Below are positions 1-8,516 of a stretch of DNA of 36,650 nucleotides, in pieces. The notes below the pieces were generated by a model. The model ran no database searches. It was not told where the DNA came from and worked only from the letters and a program-made list of their open reading frames with translations. Source of the stretch: Collinsella sp. An2 (GTDB lineage Bacteria; Actinomycetota; Coriobacteriia; Coriobacteriales; Coriobacteriaceae); NCBI RefSeq assembly GCF_002160065.1, contig NZ_NFJW01000018.1, forward strand, positions 1-36,650, written 5' to 3'. A program made the position numbers and the translations under genes. Position 1 is the stretch's first letter. Each line of letters begins with the position of its first letter.

Positions 1-408
1 GAATCCTACACCTGCGGGGACGCGTCCGGAAGGCCGCCCGCAAGGGCGCGCCCCCGTCGCGCTAGGTGCGGAAACGCCCTGATCGCTCAAAGCGTTTCGC
101 TGAGGTTGAAAATCAACCGGCAACCGTCTTTTTCGCCAAAGCTCAGTTTTGCTTCAGAATCGGGGCTGACTCCGGAACATACGTGAGCGTTGACGAAGCG
201 TCAAGACATGGAGCAGAGCAGCAATGCGACGGCAGAAAATGCGCCCCATGCGAAAGCCTGTCGGTCAAGACCACGCATGCAGCAGGGCCGGCGAGCGACG
301 TCATCGCCAGCCGGCCCTGCAACAATAATCCCTATGGTCAACGCGCCTTCACTGCGCGCAAGCGCGTCGGCACAGCCACAACGTGGCGCACCGCGCGCAG
401 CCGAAGCC
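1..408. other. non-coding left edge, possible 3' end of a plus-strand gene
   Basis: No convincing complete gene lies here. Reading from base 3, an open frame enters from the left edge and stops at TAG 63-65 with a basic tail (RKAARKGAPPSR); it could be the end of a gene starting outside the window, but this is too short to judge. A second open frame stops at TGA 78-80. An 11-bp inverted repeat (282-292 with 310-320, arm GCAGGGCCGGC) lies downstream of the acetate kinase stop; it could end that minus-strand transcript but lacks a clear T-run. The plus-strand open frames running across the acetate kinase gene are shadows. Confidence 0.5.
130..203 (+). repeat. dispersed repeat, copy A
   Basis: About 70 bp here match 17169-17238 over their whole length at roughly three quarters identity. 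Shared blocks include TTTTCGCC, GCTCAGTTTTG, TTCAGAA and GAGCGTTGACGAA. Both copies are non-coding. Copy B is fused to a long hairpin that copy A lacks. Confidence 0.6.
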
Positions 409-1575
409 TTAACCCAGCAGCGCCTCGACGTCGAGAGCAATCATGAGCTCCTCGTTCGTGGGCACCACGAGCACCTTCACGCTGGAATCGGGCGTGGAGA
501 TGACGCGCGGGTCGTCGGAACGCACGTCGTTGAGCTCCGGATCGATCTTGATGCCCAGCCAACCCAGGCGCTCAACGATGGCGGCGCGGATCTCGCCGGA
601 GTTCTCGCCGATGCCCGCGGTGAAGGCCATGGTGTCCATGCCCTCCATGGAGGCGGCCATCTCGGCGATGAGCTGAGAGGCACGATAGTTGAACATGTCG
701 AGTGCCATCTGGCAGTTGGCGTCACCGTTGGCAGCACCCTCGCGCACGTCACGGGAGTCGCTCGACACACCGGAGACGGCAAGCAGGCCGGACTGCTTGT
801 TCATCATGGTGTCGATGTCATCGATGGAGTAGCCGCCCACGCGATTGAGATAGAAGACGGTGGCGGGGTCCACGGTACCGCAGCGCGTGCCCATGATGAG
901 GCCGTCGAGCGGGGTGAGGCCCATGGTGGTGTCCATGCACTTGCCGTCCTCGATGGCGCAGAGGCTGGCGCCGGAACCCAGGTGGCAGCTCACGAGCTTA
1001 TGGGTCTCATGGTTGGTGAACTCGTCGACGGTGCGCCAAATGTAGCGGTGGCTCGTGCCGTGGGCGCCGTACTTGCGCACGTGATACTTGTCCACGACGT
1101 CACGCGGCAGGGCGTAGCGCCAGGCGCGCTCGGGCATGTTGTAGTGGAACGCGGTGTCCGGGACGATGACGTTGCCCAGCTCGGGGAACATGTCGCGGCA
1201 GATCTCGATAACGTCGGCCTCGGCGTAGTTGTGCAGCGGGGCAAGCGGAGCGACCTCGCGCACCCAGCCCAGGGTCTCGTCGGTGACGACCTTGGACTCG
1301 GGGAAGTACCAGCCGCCCTGCACCACGCGGTGGCCGATGCCCTCGATGGGCTTGTCGACGGCCTCCAGGATCTCGAAGACGTGCTTGACCGCGGTCTTGT
1401 GATCGGGCATGTCAACGTCGAGCTGCTTCTTCTCACCGTTAACCGTGTAGCCGATAAACGAGCCCTCGATACCGATGCGCTCGCAGTTGCCCTTGGCGAA
1501 GACCTCGCGAGTGTTGGTGTCAAGCAGCTGGAACTTCAGGCTCGAGCTGCCGGCGTTGATGACAAGAACGTTCAT
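409..1575 (-). CDS. ackA: acetate kinase
   Basis: Interconverts acetyl phosphate and acetate with ADP/ATP, the last ATP-forming step of fermentative acetate production; cytoplasmic. The 388-residue product begins MNVLVINAGSSSLKFQL, the classic N-terminal phosphate-binding strand of acetate kinases, and carries the family motifs GIGHRVVQGG, HGTSHRY, CHLGSGAS and a C-terminal TAGIGENS. Length is normal for the family (about 400). The ATG at 1575 is chosen because it gives the canonical N-terminus and has GGGGGAG just upstream; a longer frame would add non-conserved residues. An imperfect hairpin (TTCCGCC/GGCGGAA, 1601-1620) lies in the upstream region. No phosphotransacetylase gene is adjacent in the window. 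Confidence 0.97.
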   Translation of the reverse strand: MNVLVINAGSSSLKFQLLDTNTREVFAKGNCERIGIEGSFIGYTVNGEKKQLDVDMPDHKTAVKHVFEILEAVDKPIEGIGHRVVQGGWYFPESKVVTDETLGWVREVAPLAPLHNYAEADVIEICRDMFPELGNVIVPDTAFHYNMPERAWRYALPRDVVDKYHVRKYGAHGTSHRYIWRTVDEFTNHETHKLVSCHLGSGASLCAIEDGKCMDTTMGLTPLDGLIMGTRCGTVDPATVFYLNRVGGYSIDDIDTMMNKQSGLLAVSGVSSDSRDVREGAANGDANCQMALDMFNYRASQLIAEMAASMEGMDTMAFTAGIGENSGEIRAAIVERLGWLGIKIDPELNDVRSDDPRVISTPDSSVKVLVVPTNEELMIALDVEALLG

Positions 1576-1742
1576 GGAACTCCCCCTCATAGGAAACATC
1601 GTTCCGCCCCCGAAGGCGGAAAGAACACACCCTCTTATGATACACGTACACAAGCCTGCCGGGGCGAGCACGCCCCCGAGCGGACGGGATGCATCCGCCT
1701 GCGCGCAGCGCTCAAACGCTTTGGCCGACGTCGGCGTGATGA

Positions 1743-2075
1743 CTAGATAAGGCCCTCTCCCAGGTCCTTGCCTCCCAGCACGTGCATATGGAAGTGCATG
1801 ACCGTCTGGCCGGCGGCGGCGCCGGTGTTGGCGATGACACGGAAGCCCTTGTCCAGCCCCTTGATCTTTGCCACCTCGCCGATCGCGTGCGTCATGGCCT
1901 CAAGGACGTCGCCGGGAACGCCGTCGATAATGTTCTCGTAATGCTCCTTGGGAATGACCAGCGTGTGGACCGGCGCCTGGGGATTCAGGTCGTCGAAGGC
2001 GACCACCTTGTCGTCTTCGTAGACGATGGTCGAGGGGATCTCGTGGTTGGCGATCTTGCAGAAAATGCAATCCAT
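1743..2075 (-). CDS. HIT family (histidine triad) nucleotide-binding protein
   Basis: A 110-residue small purine-nucleotide phosphoramidase-type protein (HINT/PKCI branch). It begins MDCIFCKIANHEIPS, typical of the branch, contains the HTLVIPKEHY block, and ends with the histidine triad HFHMH at residues 94-98. The family hydrolyses adenosine phosphoramidates in the cytoplasm; the physiological substrate is not known from sequence. The ATG at 2075 is preferred over upstream starts because it has AAAGGAG at ideal spacing and gives the standard family length. It lies between ackA and xseB on the same strand with gaps of more than 150 bp on each side, so co-transcription is uncertain. Confidence 0.95.
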   Translation of the reverse strand: MDCIFCKIANHEIPSTIVYEDDKVVAFDDLNPQAPVHTLVIPKEHYENIIDGVPGDVLEAMTHAIGEVAKIKGLDKGFRVIANTGAAAGQTVMHFHMHVLGGKDLGEGLI

Positions 2076-2253
2076 GGGGACTCCTTTCGCCTTGCCGCTC
2101 ATAGCGCCCACCCTGGCGCGCCGCCACGCTTCTCTTCGTGGGCGCGGCGGCCTATGCCGGGGGCGAGCAGTGGCAAGCTCGCTTGCAATACTCATGAGTG
2201 TAGCGGCATCCGCACCGCCCGAGGCGCGCAAACCCGTGCCGGGACGCTCAGCG

Positions 2254-2520
2254 TTAAAAGCTCAGCTGGTCAGAGGTATCAGCAGCCTCGACAGGAACAA
2301 GGGTCTCCATACCGTCGACGTCGGCCAGCAGCACCGAGACCTTCTGCTCGGCATCAGCCAGACGCGTGCGCAGGCTCTTGAGCAGCTCGACGCCGCGCGT
2401 GTAGCTTGCAAGCGACTCTTCAAGCTCCATGTCGCCTGACTCAAGCGCGCGGATGATGCGCTCGAGCTCCTGAGACGCCTCTTTATAGGTAAGCTCGTCG
2501 ACCGGTTTCACATCTGCCAT
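2254..2520 (-). CDS. xseB: exodeoxyribonuclease VII small subunit
   Basis: Small subunit of exonuclease VII, which degrades single-stranded DNA to oligonucleotides in repair. The 88-residue protein has the typical LTYKEASQELERII and LESGDMELEESLASYTRGVEL blocks, predicted to form two helices that coat the large subunit. It lies 101 bp downstream of xseA on the same strand, the usual order, and the two are almost certainly co-expressed. The upstream gap contains TCTTCCC-like purine-rich sequence on the coding strand, serving as a ribosome binding site. Confidence 0.95.
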   Translation of the reverse strand: MADVKPVDELTYKEASQELERIIRALESGDMELEESLASYTRGVELLKSLRTRLADAEQKVSVLLADVDGMETLVPVEAADTSDQLSF

Positions 2521-2621
2521 GTTCTTCCCTTTCTATCTGAGAGGACAGGTCCTCCATCGGTATCAGTGGTTTCAGGCGCGCCCTCGATGCCGGCGGGCGC
2601 GCAGCGAGGCATGAACGAGTT

Positions 2622-4082
2622 CTATCCAGCAGACTCCTCGGCGGGACGGACGTCGTTAACCGTACCCGTCACCTCGCCGTCTGCCATGGCGACGCGGATG
2701 GTCGCCCCCGGCTTGAACGCAGCTGCACTCGTGGCCACCCCGGCGTCGCTGTAGGCGATGGAATAGCCGCGCGCAAGCACCTTGAGCGGCGAGAGTGCAT
2801 CGAGCGAAGCGGCCTGCGAAGACAGCGCTGCTGCAGGGGCAGACAACAGGGCGCGTCCTTCATGCCCCAATCGAGACGCGGCAAGCTCCAGCGCATGGCG
2901 TTTTCCCGCAAAACCCGACGTGCTGGCCATGAGCTGAGGTACCAGCCGTGCCACGACCTCGGCGTGACGCGCCTGGTCGCGAACGATAACGCCCGCAAGC
3001 CGGTCGGTCGTCTGGTCGAGCTCGGCCGCTCGCCGGTCGACCACATAGGTCGGGTCCTGCAAGCAGGGCCGGCGCGCCGCCGCATCCAGCACCGCGCGCA
3101 GCTGGCCGAGCCTGCCGGTGGCAGCAGCCGCGACGCGCCGGGCAAACGTATCCACCTGGCTCGAGGCGCCGCGCACGATCGCCTGCGTCGCCGAACCGAG
3201 TCGGCGCTCGCGCGCCGCCAACAGCTCGGCGAGATCCGCCATGGCAGGCGCCACCGACTCCGCAGCCGCCGTAGGCGTAGAGCATCGACGGTCGCTCACC
3301 ATGTCGCAGATAGAGGTATCCGGCTCGTGGCCGATGCCCGTAACCACGGGCACCGGGCAATCGGCAACCGCACGGGCAAGTGCCTCGTCGTTGAAGGTCA
3401 TGAGGTCCTCGAAAGAGCCGCCGCCACGTACGAGCAGGATACAGTCGGGCGCGGGTTCGATCGCCGCCGCTCGGCGCAATCCCTCGATGAGCTCTGCCGG
3501 AGCACCCTCGCCCTGCACCTTCGCGCCCACGCAGACAAGTTCGACGAGCGGGTTGCGACGTCGCAGCGTGCGCTTGACGTCGTCGATCACAGCGCCGGAA
3601 AGCGACGTGACCACCGCGACGCGCGAGCAAAACGCCGGGATGCGACGCTTGCGGGACTCGTCCATAAGGCCTTCACGCCGCAGCTTCTCGGCAAGGGCCG
3701 CCACCTGCTGGCGCAGCAAGCCCTCCCCCGCCAGGGTAAACGACTTGGCAACAAAGCTCATACGGCCTGTAGGCTTATACAGATTGAAGTTGCCTGTGAA
3801 CTGCACCTGCATGCCATCGCGCAGGTCGAAGGTACGCTTGCCGTACACGCCGCGCCAAACGATGCAGTCCACCGCCGCCGCGTCGTCCTTAATCTGGAAA
3901 TAGCAGTGGCCGCTGCGTGCGTTAGGACCACGAAAACCGGTGACCTCGCCGATCACCGTAAGCAGCGGCAGCGCATCAAGCGCCCCTGCGGCCATCTCGA
4001 CCGCCTGCGACACCGAAAGAGCGTCGCCTTTGGGCGCCGCCTCTGATGCAGGCGTCGTGCCGGTAAGATTCCAGGCGCCCAT
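2622..4082 (-). CDS. xseA: exodeoxyribonuclease VII large subunit
   Basis: Catalytic subunit of exonuclease VII. The 486-residue product has an N-terminal OB-fold (about residues 20-115, including LTVIGEVTGFRG and GHCYFQIKD), then the nuclease core with VVTSLSGAVIDDV, the LVRGGGSFEDLMTFNDE motif and GIGHEPDTSICD, and a long C-terminal helical region ending in the SPLKVLARGYSI motif. The start at 4082 is chosen for its strong AAAGGAGG site; the longer frame has no conserved sequence. It pairs with xseB downstream. Length is slightly above the enterobacterial protein because of a short N-terminal extension. Confidence 0.96.
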   Translation of the reverse strand: MGAWNLTGTTPASEAAPKGDALSVSQAVEMAAGALDALPLLTVIGEVTGFRGPNARSGHCYFQIKDDAAAVDCIVWRGVYGKRTFDLRDGMQVQFTGNFNLYKPTGRMSFVAKSFTLAGEGLLRQQVAALAEKLRREGLMDESRKRRIPAFCSRVAVVTSLSGAVIDDVKRTLRRRNPLVELVCVGAKVQGEGAPAELIEGLRRAAAIEPAPDCILLVRGGGSFEDLMTFNDEALARAVADCPVPVVTGIGHEPDTSICDMVSDRRCSTPTAAAESVAPAMADLAELLAARERRLGSATQAIVRGASSQVDTFARRVAAAATGRLGQLRAVLDAAARRPCLQDPTYVVDRRAAELDQTTDRLAGVIVRDQARHAEVVARLVPQLMASTSGFAGKRHALELAASRLGHEGRALLSAPAAALSSQAASLDALSPLKVLARGYSIAYSDAGVATSAAAFKPGATIRVAMADGEVTGTVNDVRPAEESAG

Positions 4083-4314
4083 GCGCCCCCTCCTTTCATT
4101 GCCGTTCGAGACAAGCCTAGCCCGTCGTGCGGACACGCCCGCATGCGACGAGACCCCAAACATCACGCCGCAGCGAAACAACGCCCGGCAAGCAAGCAGC
4201 CGCCCCCCAAGCGCCGCGGCAACGGGACTCATGCCGGCGGGGCTCGCGCCGGCTCAGGCCGATCAGCCCCCGGCAGACCTCGCCCGGCGCGGCTCCCCTG
4301 CTTCGACCGACCAC

Positions 4315-5016
4315 CTAGTCCCGGCGGTTCTGCGTGCGGCTCACCAGGTAGATAAGCTGCAAGATCGAGGTAAGAGCCGCCGCCACATACGTCAGCGCAG
4401 CGGCCACAAGCACCTTGCGGGCGCCTCGCACGTTGACCTCGCCCATGCCCGATTCTTCGATGTAGGCCACGGCGCGGCGGCTTGCATCGAACTCGACCGG
4501 CAGCGTGACCAGCTGGAAGATCACCGAGAACGCGAAGAGCGCAATCGCGAGCGTCTGCATGCCGGCAAGGTTCATGGCAACACCCAGAATAAACACAAGG
4601 ATCCATACGTTCTGGGTGAAGTTGACCACCGGAACAAGGGCCTGGCGAAACTTCATGAAGGCATAGCCCTGCGCGCGCTGGACGGCATGTCCCGCCTCGT
4701 GACAGGCGACGGCCACGCTTGCAACCGACCCGCCCGACAGGTTGTCGCGCGAGAGATAGAGATTGTTGTCGCGCGGGTCGTAATGGTCGCTTAAGGTGCC
4801 AGGCGTGCTTTTGATGCCTACCTCGGAGCAGCCATTCGCATCCAGCATGCGGCGCGCGACCTCAGAGCCCGACCGGCCGTCGGAAGGGACGCGTAGCCAG
4901 GTCTTGTATGTGCGGTTGATGTATCCCTGGGTGGCCGCGCCCAAAAGCAGCGACACCATCACGAGCATCAGGTAGCTGATGTCGATTCCGTAGCCCAATC
5001 CGTAATACAGCGGCAT
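4315..5016 (-). CDS. membrane zinc metallopeptidase (YugP type, Zn_peptidase_2)
   Basis: A 233-residue integral membrane protein with the metalloprotease motif HEAGH at residues 106-110, which supplies two zinc ligands and the catalytic glutamate. One membrane segment precedes the motif (about 12-32); further hydrophobic segments follow it (about 125-165 and 205-225). The region before the motif (LSDHYDPRDNNLYLS) is typical of the YugP group. Substrates of this family are not established. It stands alone between xseA and the RNase D gene, all on the minus strand. Confidence 0.93.
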   Translation of the reverse strand: MPLYYGLGYGIDISYLMLVMVSLLLGAATQGYINRTYKTWLRVPSDGRSGSEVARRMLDANGCSEVGIKSTPGTLSDHYDPRDNNLYLSRDNLSGGSVASVAVACHEAGHAVQRAQGYAFMKFRQALVPVVNFTQNVWILVFILGVAMNLAGMQTLAIALFAFSVIFQLVTLPVEFDASRRAVAYIEESGMGEVNVRGARKVLVAAALTYVAAALTSILQLIYLVSRTQNRRD

Positions 5017-5179
5017 GCGTATTCACTCCTTGAATCCGTACACGGCGTCACATGAACGCCGTTCACCACCTTGTACCCAGCCGAGCCGCGAAGCCATCAA
5101 CTTCTGCAAACAACGGCGTCGAGCCCCAGGCCCTGTCCGCATGACGACGAAGACACCTGCCCATAAGGCAGCGAAGGTG

Positions 5180-6313
5180 CTAGAGCAGCTCCACGCGGCG
5201 ATCTTTGACCGTGAGGCCCATGTTGCCCGAAAGCAGGTCGTCAAGCTGCGAGCCCACCAGCTCGAAGCGCCAGCCCTCGCGAAGGCGGCTGCGTTCAGGG
5301 TGGTCGACGTAGTCCACCAGGTCGTCGCGCGAAGCGATCATGGCCGTTGCAACGTCCGAGCGCTCGGAGATGAGACGGATGAGCGCATACATGAGGTCGC
5401 TTACGCTCTCGAGGTCGCTCGACGGGGCTTTGCGCGCATGCCCCACCTCGGGCAGATGGTCTGCCGGGCACTTCCTGCCGCGGGCAATCGCCGCGAGCGC
5501 GCCCTTCACGTCCGCCTCGGAGAGCTGCTCGGTTCCGCGGATGCTGCAGAAATCCGCCGCATCGCGCGGAGAGCGCTTCACCAGCGCCAGCAGCACCTCG
5601 TCGGACATGACCCACTTGCGGGGAATATTGCTGCGCTCGGCGCGCTCTTCACGCCAAGCGGCTAGCTCTCGCGCCACGGCAAGCTGCCGACGCGTGCAGG
5701 AGGTGATCCGCTTCACGCGCTTGTACATCTCCCGCGGCTCGACGATATAGTGCTCGCAGTTGGTGATGGGGGCCATCTCGTCGAGCACCCAGGACATGCG
5801 ACCCCGCTCGGACAGGCGCTCGACCATGGCGTGGTAGGCGACGATGAGATAACGCACGTCGTCGAGCGCATAGTCGAGCTGCTTGGCCGAAAGGGGCCGG
5901 CGCGACCAGTCGGTGAGCGACTCGGTCTTGGCCAGCGTGACCCCGCAAAACGCATGCACGAGCCCGTTGTAGGAGATCTGCAGGCGCTCGCCCAAAAACG
6001 CCGCCGCCACCTGCGTGTCAAAAACCGGCGTCGGCAGGACGCCCAGCGCATGCAGCAGAACCTCGAGATCCTGCGTGCACGCGTGGAAGACCTTGACGAC
6101 GTTCGCGTCGCCCATGAGATTCGCAAGCGCAGAAAGGTCGTCGATAACCAGCGGGTCGATGGCTACGCACTCCTCGGGCGTGGCCACCTGGACAAGGCAC
6201 AGACGCGGATGATAGGTGCGCTCGCGCAAAAACTCGGTATCGACCGCGACCGCAGGAAATGCCCGCGCTCGTTCGCAGAACGCCTGAAGATCTTCAACTG
6301 TGGAAATATACAT
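5180..6313 (-). CDS. rnd: ribonuclease D-like 3'-5' exonuclease with HRDC domain
   Basis: DEDD-family 3'-5' exoribonuclease implicated in tRNA and other RNA 3' trimming. The 377-residue product has AVDTEFLRE (first acidic pair, about residues 23-30), VFHACTQDLEVL (second motif) and YALDDVRYL (third motif), followed by an HRDC-like C-terminal half. The start at 6313 (MYISTVEDLQAF) gives the standard N-terminus with AGGTGAG upstream. It diverges from the lipid kinase gene across 118 bp that contain several TATAGT/TATACG-like hexamers, so both promoters probably lie there. Confidence 0.93.
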   Translation of the reverse strand: MYISTVEDLQAFCERARAFPAVAVDTEFLRERTYHPRLCLVQVATPEECVAIDPLVIDDLSALANLMGDANVVKVFHACTQDLEVLLHALGVLPTPVFDTQVAAAFLGERLQISYNGLVHAFCGVTLAKTESLTDWSRRPLSAKQLDYALDDVRYLIVAYHAMVERLSERGRMSWVLDEMAPITNCEHYIVEPREMYKRVKRITSCTRRQLAVARELAAWREERAERSNIPRKWVMSDEVLLALVKRSPRDAADFCSIRGTEQLSEADVKGALAAIARGRKCPADHLPEVGHARKAPSSDLESVSDLMYALIRLISERSDVATAMIASRDDLVDYVDHPERSRLREGWRFELVGSQLDDLLSGNMGLTVKDRRVELL

Positions 6314-6431
6314 GCTCACCTGTCGCCTTGGTTGCACCGCCGGCTGCGGGGGTAGGATTACGTTCAACGTACTGTAACTATACGCTACGTTCGCCGAAAC
6401 TATAGCAACCCCAGAAGAAGAACGGAACGCT

Positions 6432-7346
6432 ATGCGCTGCCTGATCATCCACAACCCCGCATCCGGCCCGCGATCGGACGAAATCTACACCTTCGCACAC
6501 ACGCTGGCACAAGGCGGGGACGAGATCGTGATGCGCTTTATCGGCGACGGCATGGAGCCCGAAGACGCCACGGTAGACGCCACGGACTTCGACCGCGTGG
6601 TGGTCTCGGGCGGAGACGGCACCGTATCGAGCACGCTCGATTGCCTGCGCGACTGCGGCGTGCCGACGCTCATCTTCCCCTCCGGCACGGCGAACCTGTT
6701 CTTTTCCAACATCGGCAACGCTCCCGAGGCGGCTGCGCTCGCCAAAGCGTGCCGCGAGGGCCGCACCGCTAAGGTCGATATGGGAGAGCTGTACTGGAAA
6801 GACGAGAACGGCGAGATCCGCCGCCACGGCTTTATCATCATTGCCGGATCGGGCTTCGACGCCACCATCATGCAGAAGGCCGCGCCTTCAAAAGGCGATA
6901 TCGGCGAAATCGCCTACGTGCTCTCCGCGCTCTCGACGCCCGAGCCGCAGGTGGCTCACTTCACCATCGAGCACGACGGCGTGGTGGACGAGCTCGACGG
7001 TATCTCGTGCATGGTGGCCAACACCGCGGTCATCCAAAACGACATCAATCTCTTTCCCGGCTGCCGCATGGACGACGCCCTGCTGGACATCGCCGTGGTG
7101 GAGCCGGCGCGCCTGGTCGACCTGCTGCCCACAGCCCTTGCCGGCGTCATCGATCCCGCCGGGAAGGGGCTGGGCCGCCCGAATTTCAAGATGTTCCAGG
7201 CCAGGGAAGCCAAAATCAGCTGCACGCCGTCGCTCGGCATGCAGTTTGACGGCGAGGTGATTCCCAACAACGCCGGCGTGTTTGGCGCGCGCGTGCTGCC
7301 CAAATGCCTGGATATCATCATCGACGAGTTCTCGAACCTGGCATAG
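6432..7346 (+). CDS. diacylglycerol/lipid kinase family protein (DAGK catalytic domain)
   Basis: A 304-residue soluble lipid kinase of the DagK/YegS/BmrU superfamily. The nucleotide-binding loop SGGDGT lies near residues 59-64, and FPSGTANLF replaces the commoner GTGNDFAR block. The C-terminal half contains the FDGE motif (MQFDGEVIP) that ends the beta-sandwich domain. The substrate (diacylglycerol, undecaprenol or another lipid) cannot be told from sequence. The start codon has only a weak GAAGAAG ribosome site. It is followed by about 300 bp of non-coding DNA with a degenerate tandem repeat, so it is probably monocistronic. Confidence 0.93.
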   Translation: MRCLIIHNPASGPRSDEIYTFAHTLAQGGDEIVMRFIGDGMEPEDATVDATDFDRVVVSGGDGTVSSTLDCLRDCGVPTLIFPSGTANLFFSNIGNAPEAAALAKACREGRTAKVDMGELYWKDENGEIRRHGFIIIAGSGFDATIMQKAAPSKGDIGEIAYVLSALSTPEPQVAHFTIEHDGVVDELDGISCMVANTAVIQNDINLFPGCRMDDALLDIAVVEPARLVDLLPTALAGVIDPAGKGLGRPNFKMFQAREAKISCTPSLGMQFDGEVIPNNAGVFGARVLPKCLDIIIDEFSNLA

Positions 7347-7380
7347 GGCCAAACGGCGCGGTGCCGGCAGACGGCCCGGT

Positions 7381-7503
7381 TGCCATTCGCTGCCTCGGGG
7401 CCGCCCCGCGCGCCCGGCGCCACGCACTGCCTTGGGGCTGCCCCACGCGCCCGACGCCACTCGCCGCCCAGAGGCCGCCCACACCCCCGGCGCCGTCTGC
7501 CCC
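7381..7503. repeat. degenerate 37-bp tandem repeat
   Basis: Three imperfect units at 7381-7417, 7418-7454 and 7455-7490, plus a partial fourth, follow the lipid kinase stop. Each unit begins YGCCAYKCRC and ends in a CGCGCCCGG-like block. The units are non-coding in any convincing frame and extremely GC-rich. Function unknown. Confidence 0.55.
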
Positions 7504-7563
7504 CTCAAGGTAACTCGACGCGCCCGGTCGCCGAAACATATCGGCAATCTTTTCCCTGAAGTA

Positions 7564-7591
7564 TTGCGTCGGCACTTCGCTATGCTATAGT
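7564..7591 (+). promoter_or_regulatory. predicted promoter of the attenuated ECF operon
   Basis: TTGCGT (7564-7569) and TATAGT (7586-7591) are separated by 16 bp and lie 54 bp ahead of the leader peptide start. This is the best sigma-70-like pair in the gap. Confidence 0.5.
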
Positions 7592-7645
7592 GCCCTCAAC
7601 TACTCGAACCGGCCTTACGCCATACACTCGAAAGGAGTCACCAGC

Positions 7646-7717
7646 ATGAAGAACGCACTTTGCACCGCTCGCATGAACTGGTGGTGGCGTGATGTGAATA
7701 TGGTCGGTCGACGGTGA
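7646..7717 (+). CDS. trpL: tryptophan leader peptide (attenuator)
   Basis: A 23-residue open frame starts at ATG 7646, with AAAGGAG at 7631-7637. Its middle reads MNWWWRD: three consecutive TGG codons at 7679-7687. A peptide with tandem Trp codons, followed at once by a 9-bp hairpin (7686-7694 with 7722-7730) and then an intrinsic terminator (7752-7778), is the signature of ribosome-mediated transcription attenuation that senses charged tRNA-Trp. Unlike classical cases, the downstream genes encode an ECF transporter rather than tryptophan biosynthesis. The peptide itself is expected to have no other role. Confidence 0.85.
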   Translation: MKNALCTARMNWWWRDVNMVGRR

Positions 7718-7730
7718 GATCCATCACGCC
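7686..7730 (+). promoter_or_regulatory. attenuator hairpin 1:2
   Basis: GGCGTGATG (7686-7694) is perfectly complementary to CATCACGCC (7722-7730) with a 27-nt loop. The 5' arm starts inside the third Trp codon, so a ribosome stalled there would block it. A weaker hairpin follows, GCCTATC with GACAGGC around TTTT. I could not find a strong antiterminator that also consumes an arm of the terminator. Confidence 0.65.
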
Positions 7731-7751
7731 TATCTTTTGACAGGCTGTACG

Positions 7752-7778
7752 GGCCCCCGGGAGACCGGGGGCCTTTTT
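7752..7778 (+). terminator. attenuator terminator
   Basis: A perfect 9-bp stem, GGCCCCCGG (7752-7760) and CCGGGGGCC (7765-7773), with a GAGA loop, is followed by TTTTT. It sits after the leader peptide and 131 bp before the first ECF gene, so it would stop transcription unless antitermination occurs. Confidence 0.88.
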
Positions 7779-7909
7779 GTTATCCCCTCTCTTCCGCTCT
7801 CCGCTCCGACCAGATTCGCATCACGCGCCTCCGCTCGTCGCTTCGCGGCATTCCTCCACGTCACACACTTCGTCGGTACCGCCGGCTTCCCACAGAAAGG
7901 TTGATTACC

Positions 7910-8482
7910 ATGTCCCAGCAGAACACCACCGCCCAGGCCCGCACCGTCTCCACCACCGACCGCGGCAAGCTCGACATCCGCGGCCTCGTCCTCCTTGCGA
8001 TTCTCCTTGCCGCCGGCTTTATCCTCAACTTCACGGTCGGCCGCGCCATCAGTGGCCTCACCGGCGGTGCCATCAGCCCCGAGTTCATCATCTCGGCCTT
8101 CTGCCTCACCATCTTGGCCGTGCGTCCCAACCTGGGCCAGGCGCTCATCATCGGCCTCATCTCGGCAGCGGTGATTCAAATCACCACCACCTCGCCGTTC
8201 ATCGACTTTGCGGCCGAGGGCATCGCCGCCATGGTGATGGCACTCATCGTCAAGGCCGGCATGGCCACCCCCGCCAAGAAGGTCATCCCGCTCATCGGCA
8301 CCTTCGTGACCACGGCGCTCTCCGGCATCATCTTCATGCTCATCAAGATCGCGCTCGTGGGTGGCGCCGCCCAGCTCGCCGCCGCCATGCTCCCCGTGGT
8401 CTTTGCGACGGCCGTCTTTAACGCCATCCTCTGCCAGGCGCTCTACCTGCCTATCCGCAAGGCCCTCAAGCTCGCCGACTAG
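7910..8482 (+). CDS. ECF transporter S component, predicted tryptophan-type (S1)
   Basis: A 190-residue membrane protein with about five or six hydrophobic segments, acting as the substrate-binding subunit of an energy-coupling factor importer. The first segment (GLVLLAILLAAGFILNFTVG, about residues 25-44) and the order of segments match the second S component downstream (8706-9278), so the two are paralogues. ATG 7910 is preferred because AAAGG (7896-7900) lies 9 nt upstream; an in-frame TTG at 7901 is less likely. It is the first structural gene after the Trp attenuator, so tryptophan or a tryptophan-derived compound is the predicted substrate; this rests on regulation, not on binding residues. 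Confidence 0.85.
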   Translation: MSQQNTTAQARTVSTTDRGKLDIRGLVLLAILLAAGFILNFTVGRAISGLTGGAISPEFIISAFCLTILAVRPNLGQALIIGLISAAVIQITTTSPFIDFAAEGIAAMVMALIVKAGMATPAKKVIPLIGTFVTTALSGIIFMLIKIALVGGAAQLAAAMLPVVFATAVFNAILCQALYLPIRKALKLAD

Positions 8483-8490
8483 CACGCTTT

Positions 8491-8516
8491 CCGCCGGGGT
8501 TCGCCCCGGCGGTTTT
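8491..8516 (+). terminator. intrinsic terminator between the two S-component genes
   Basis: Perfect stem CCGCCGGGG (8491-8499) and CCCCGGCGG (8504-8512) with a TTCG loop, followed by TTTT. It begins 8 bp after the S1 stop codon and would lower expression of the downstream S2-A-T genes relative to S1, unless they have their own promoter in 8517-8705. Confidence 0.85.

Noticed and set aside
190-1746. 518-residue plus-strand open frame
   Set aside because: It lies antisense to the unmistakable acetate kinase gene and has the His/Ala/Val/Gly-rich composition expected of a GC-rich shadow frame.
7621-7780. T-box riboswitch as the explanation for the leader
   Set aside because: No T-box sequence or specifier stem is seen, while a ribosome site and a Trp-rich open frame are present, which fits ribosome-mediated attenuation better.
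7730-8485. 251-residue minus-strand open frame
   Set aside because: Antisense to the S1 gene; Asp/Glu/Gly/His-rich shadow composition.
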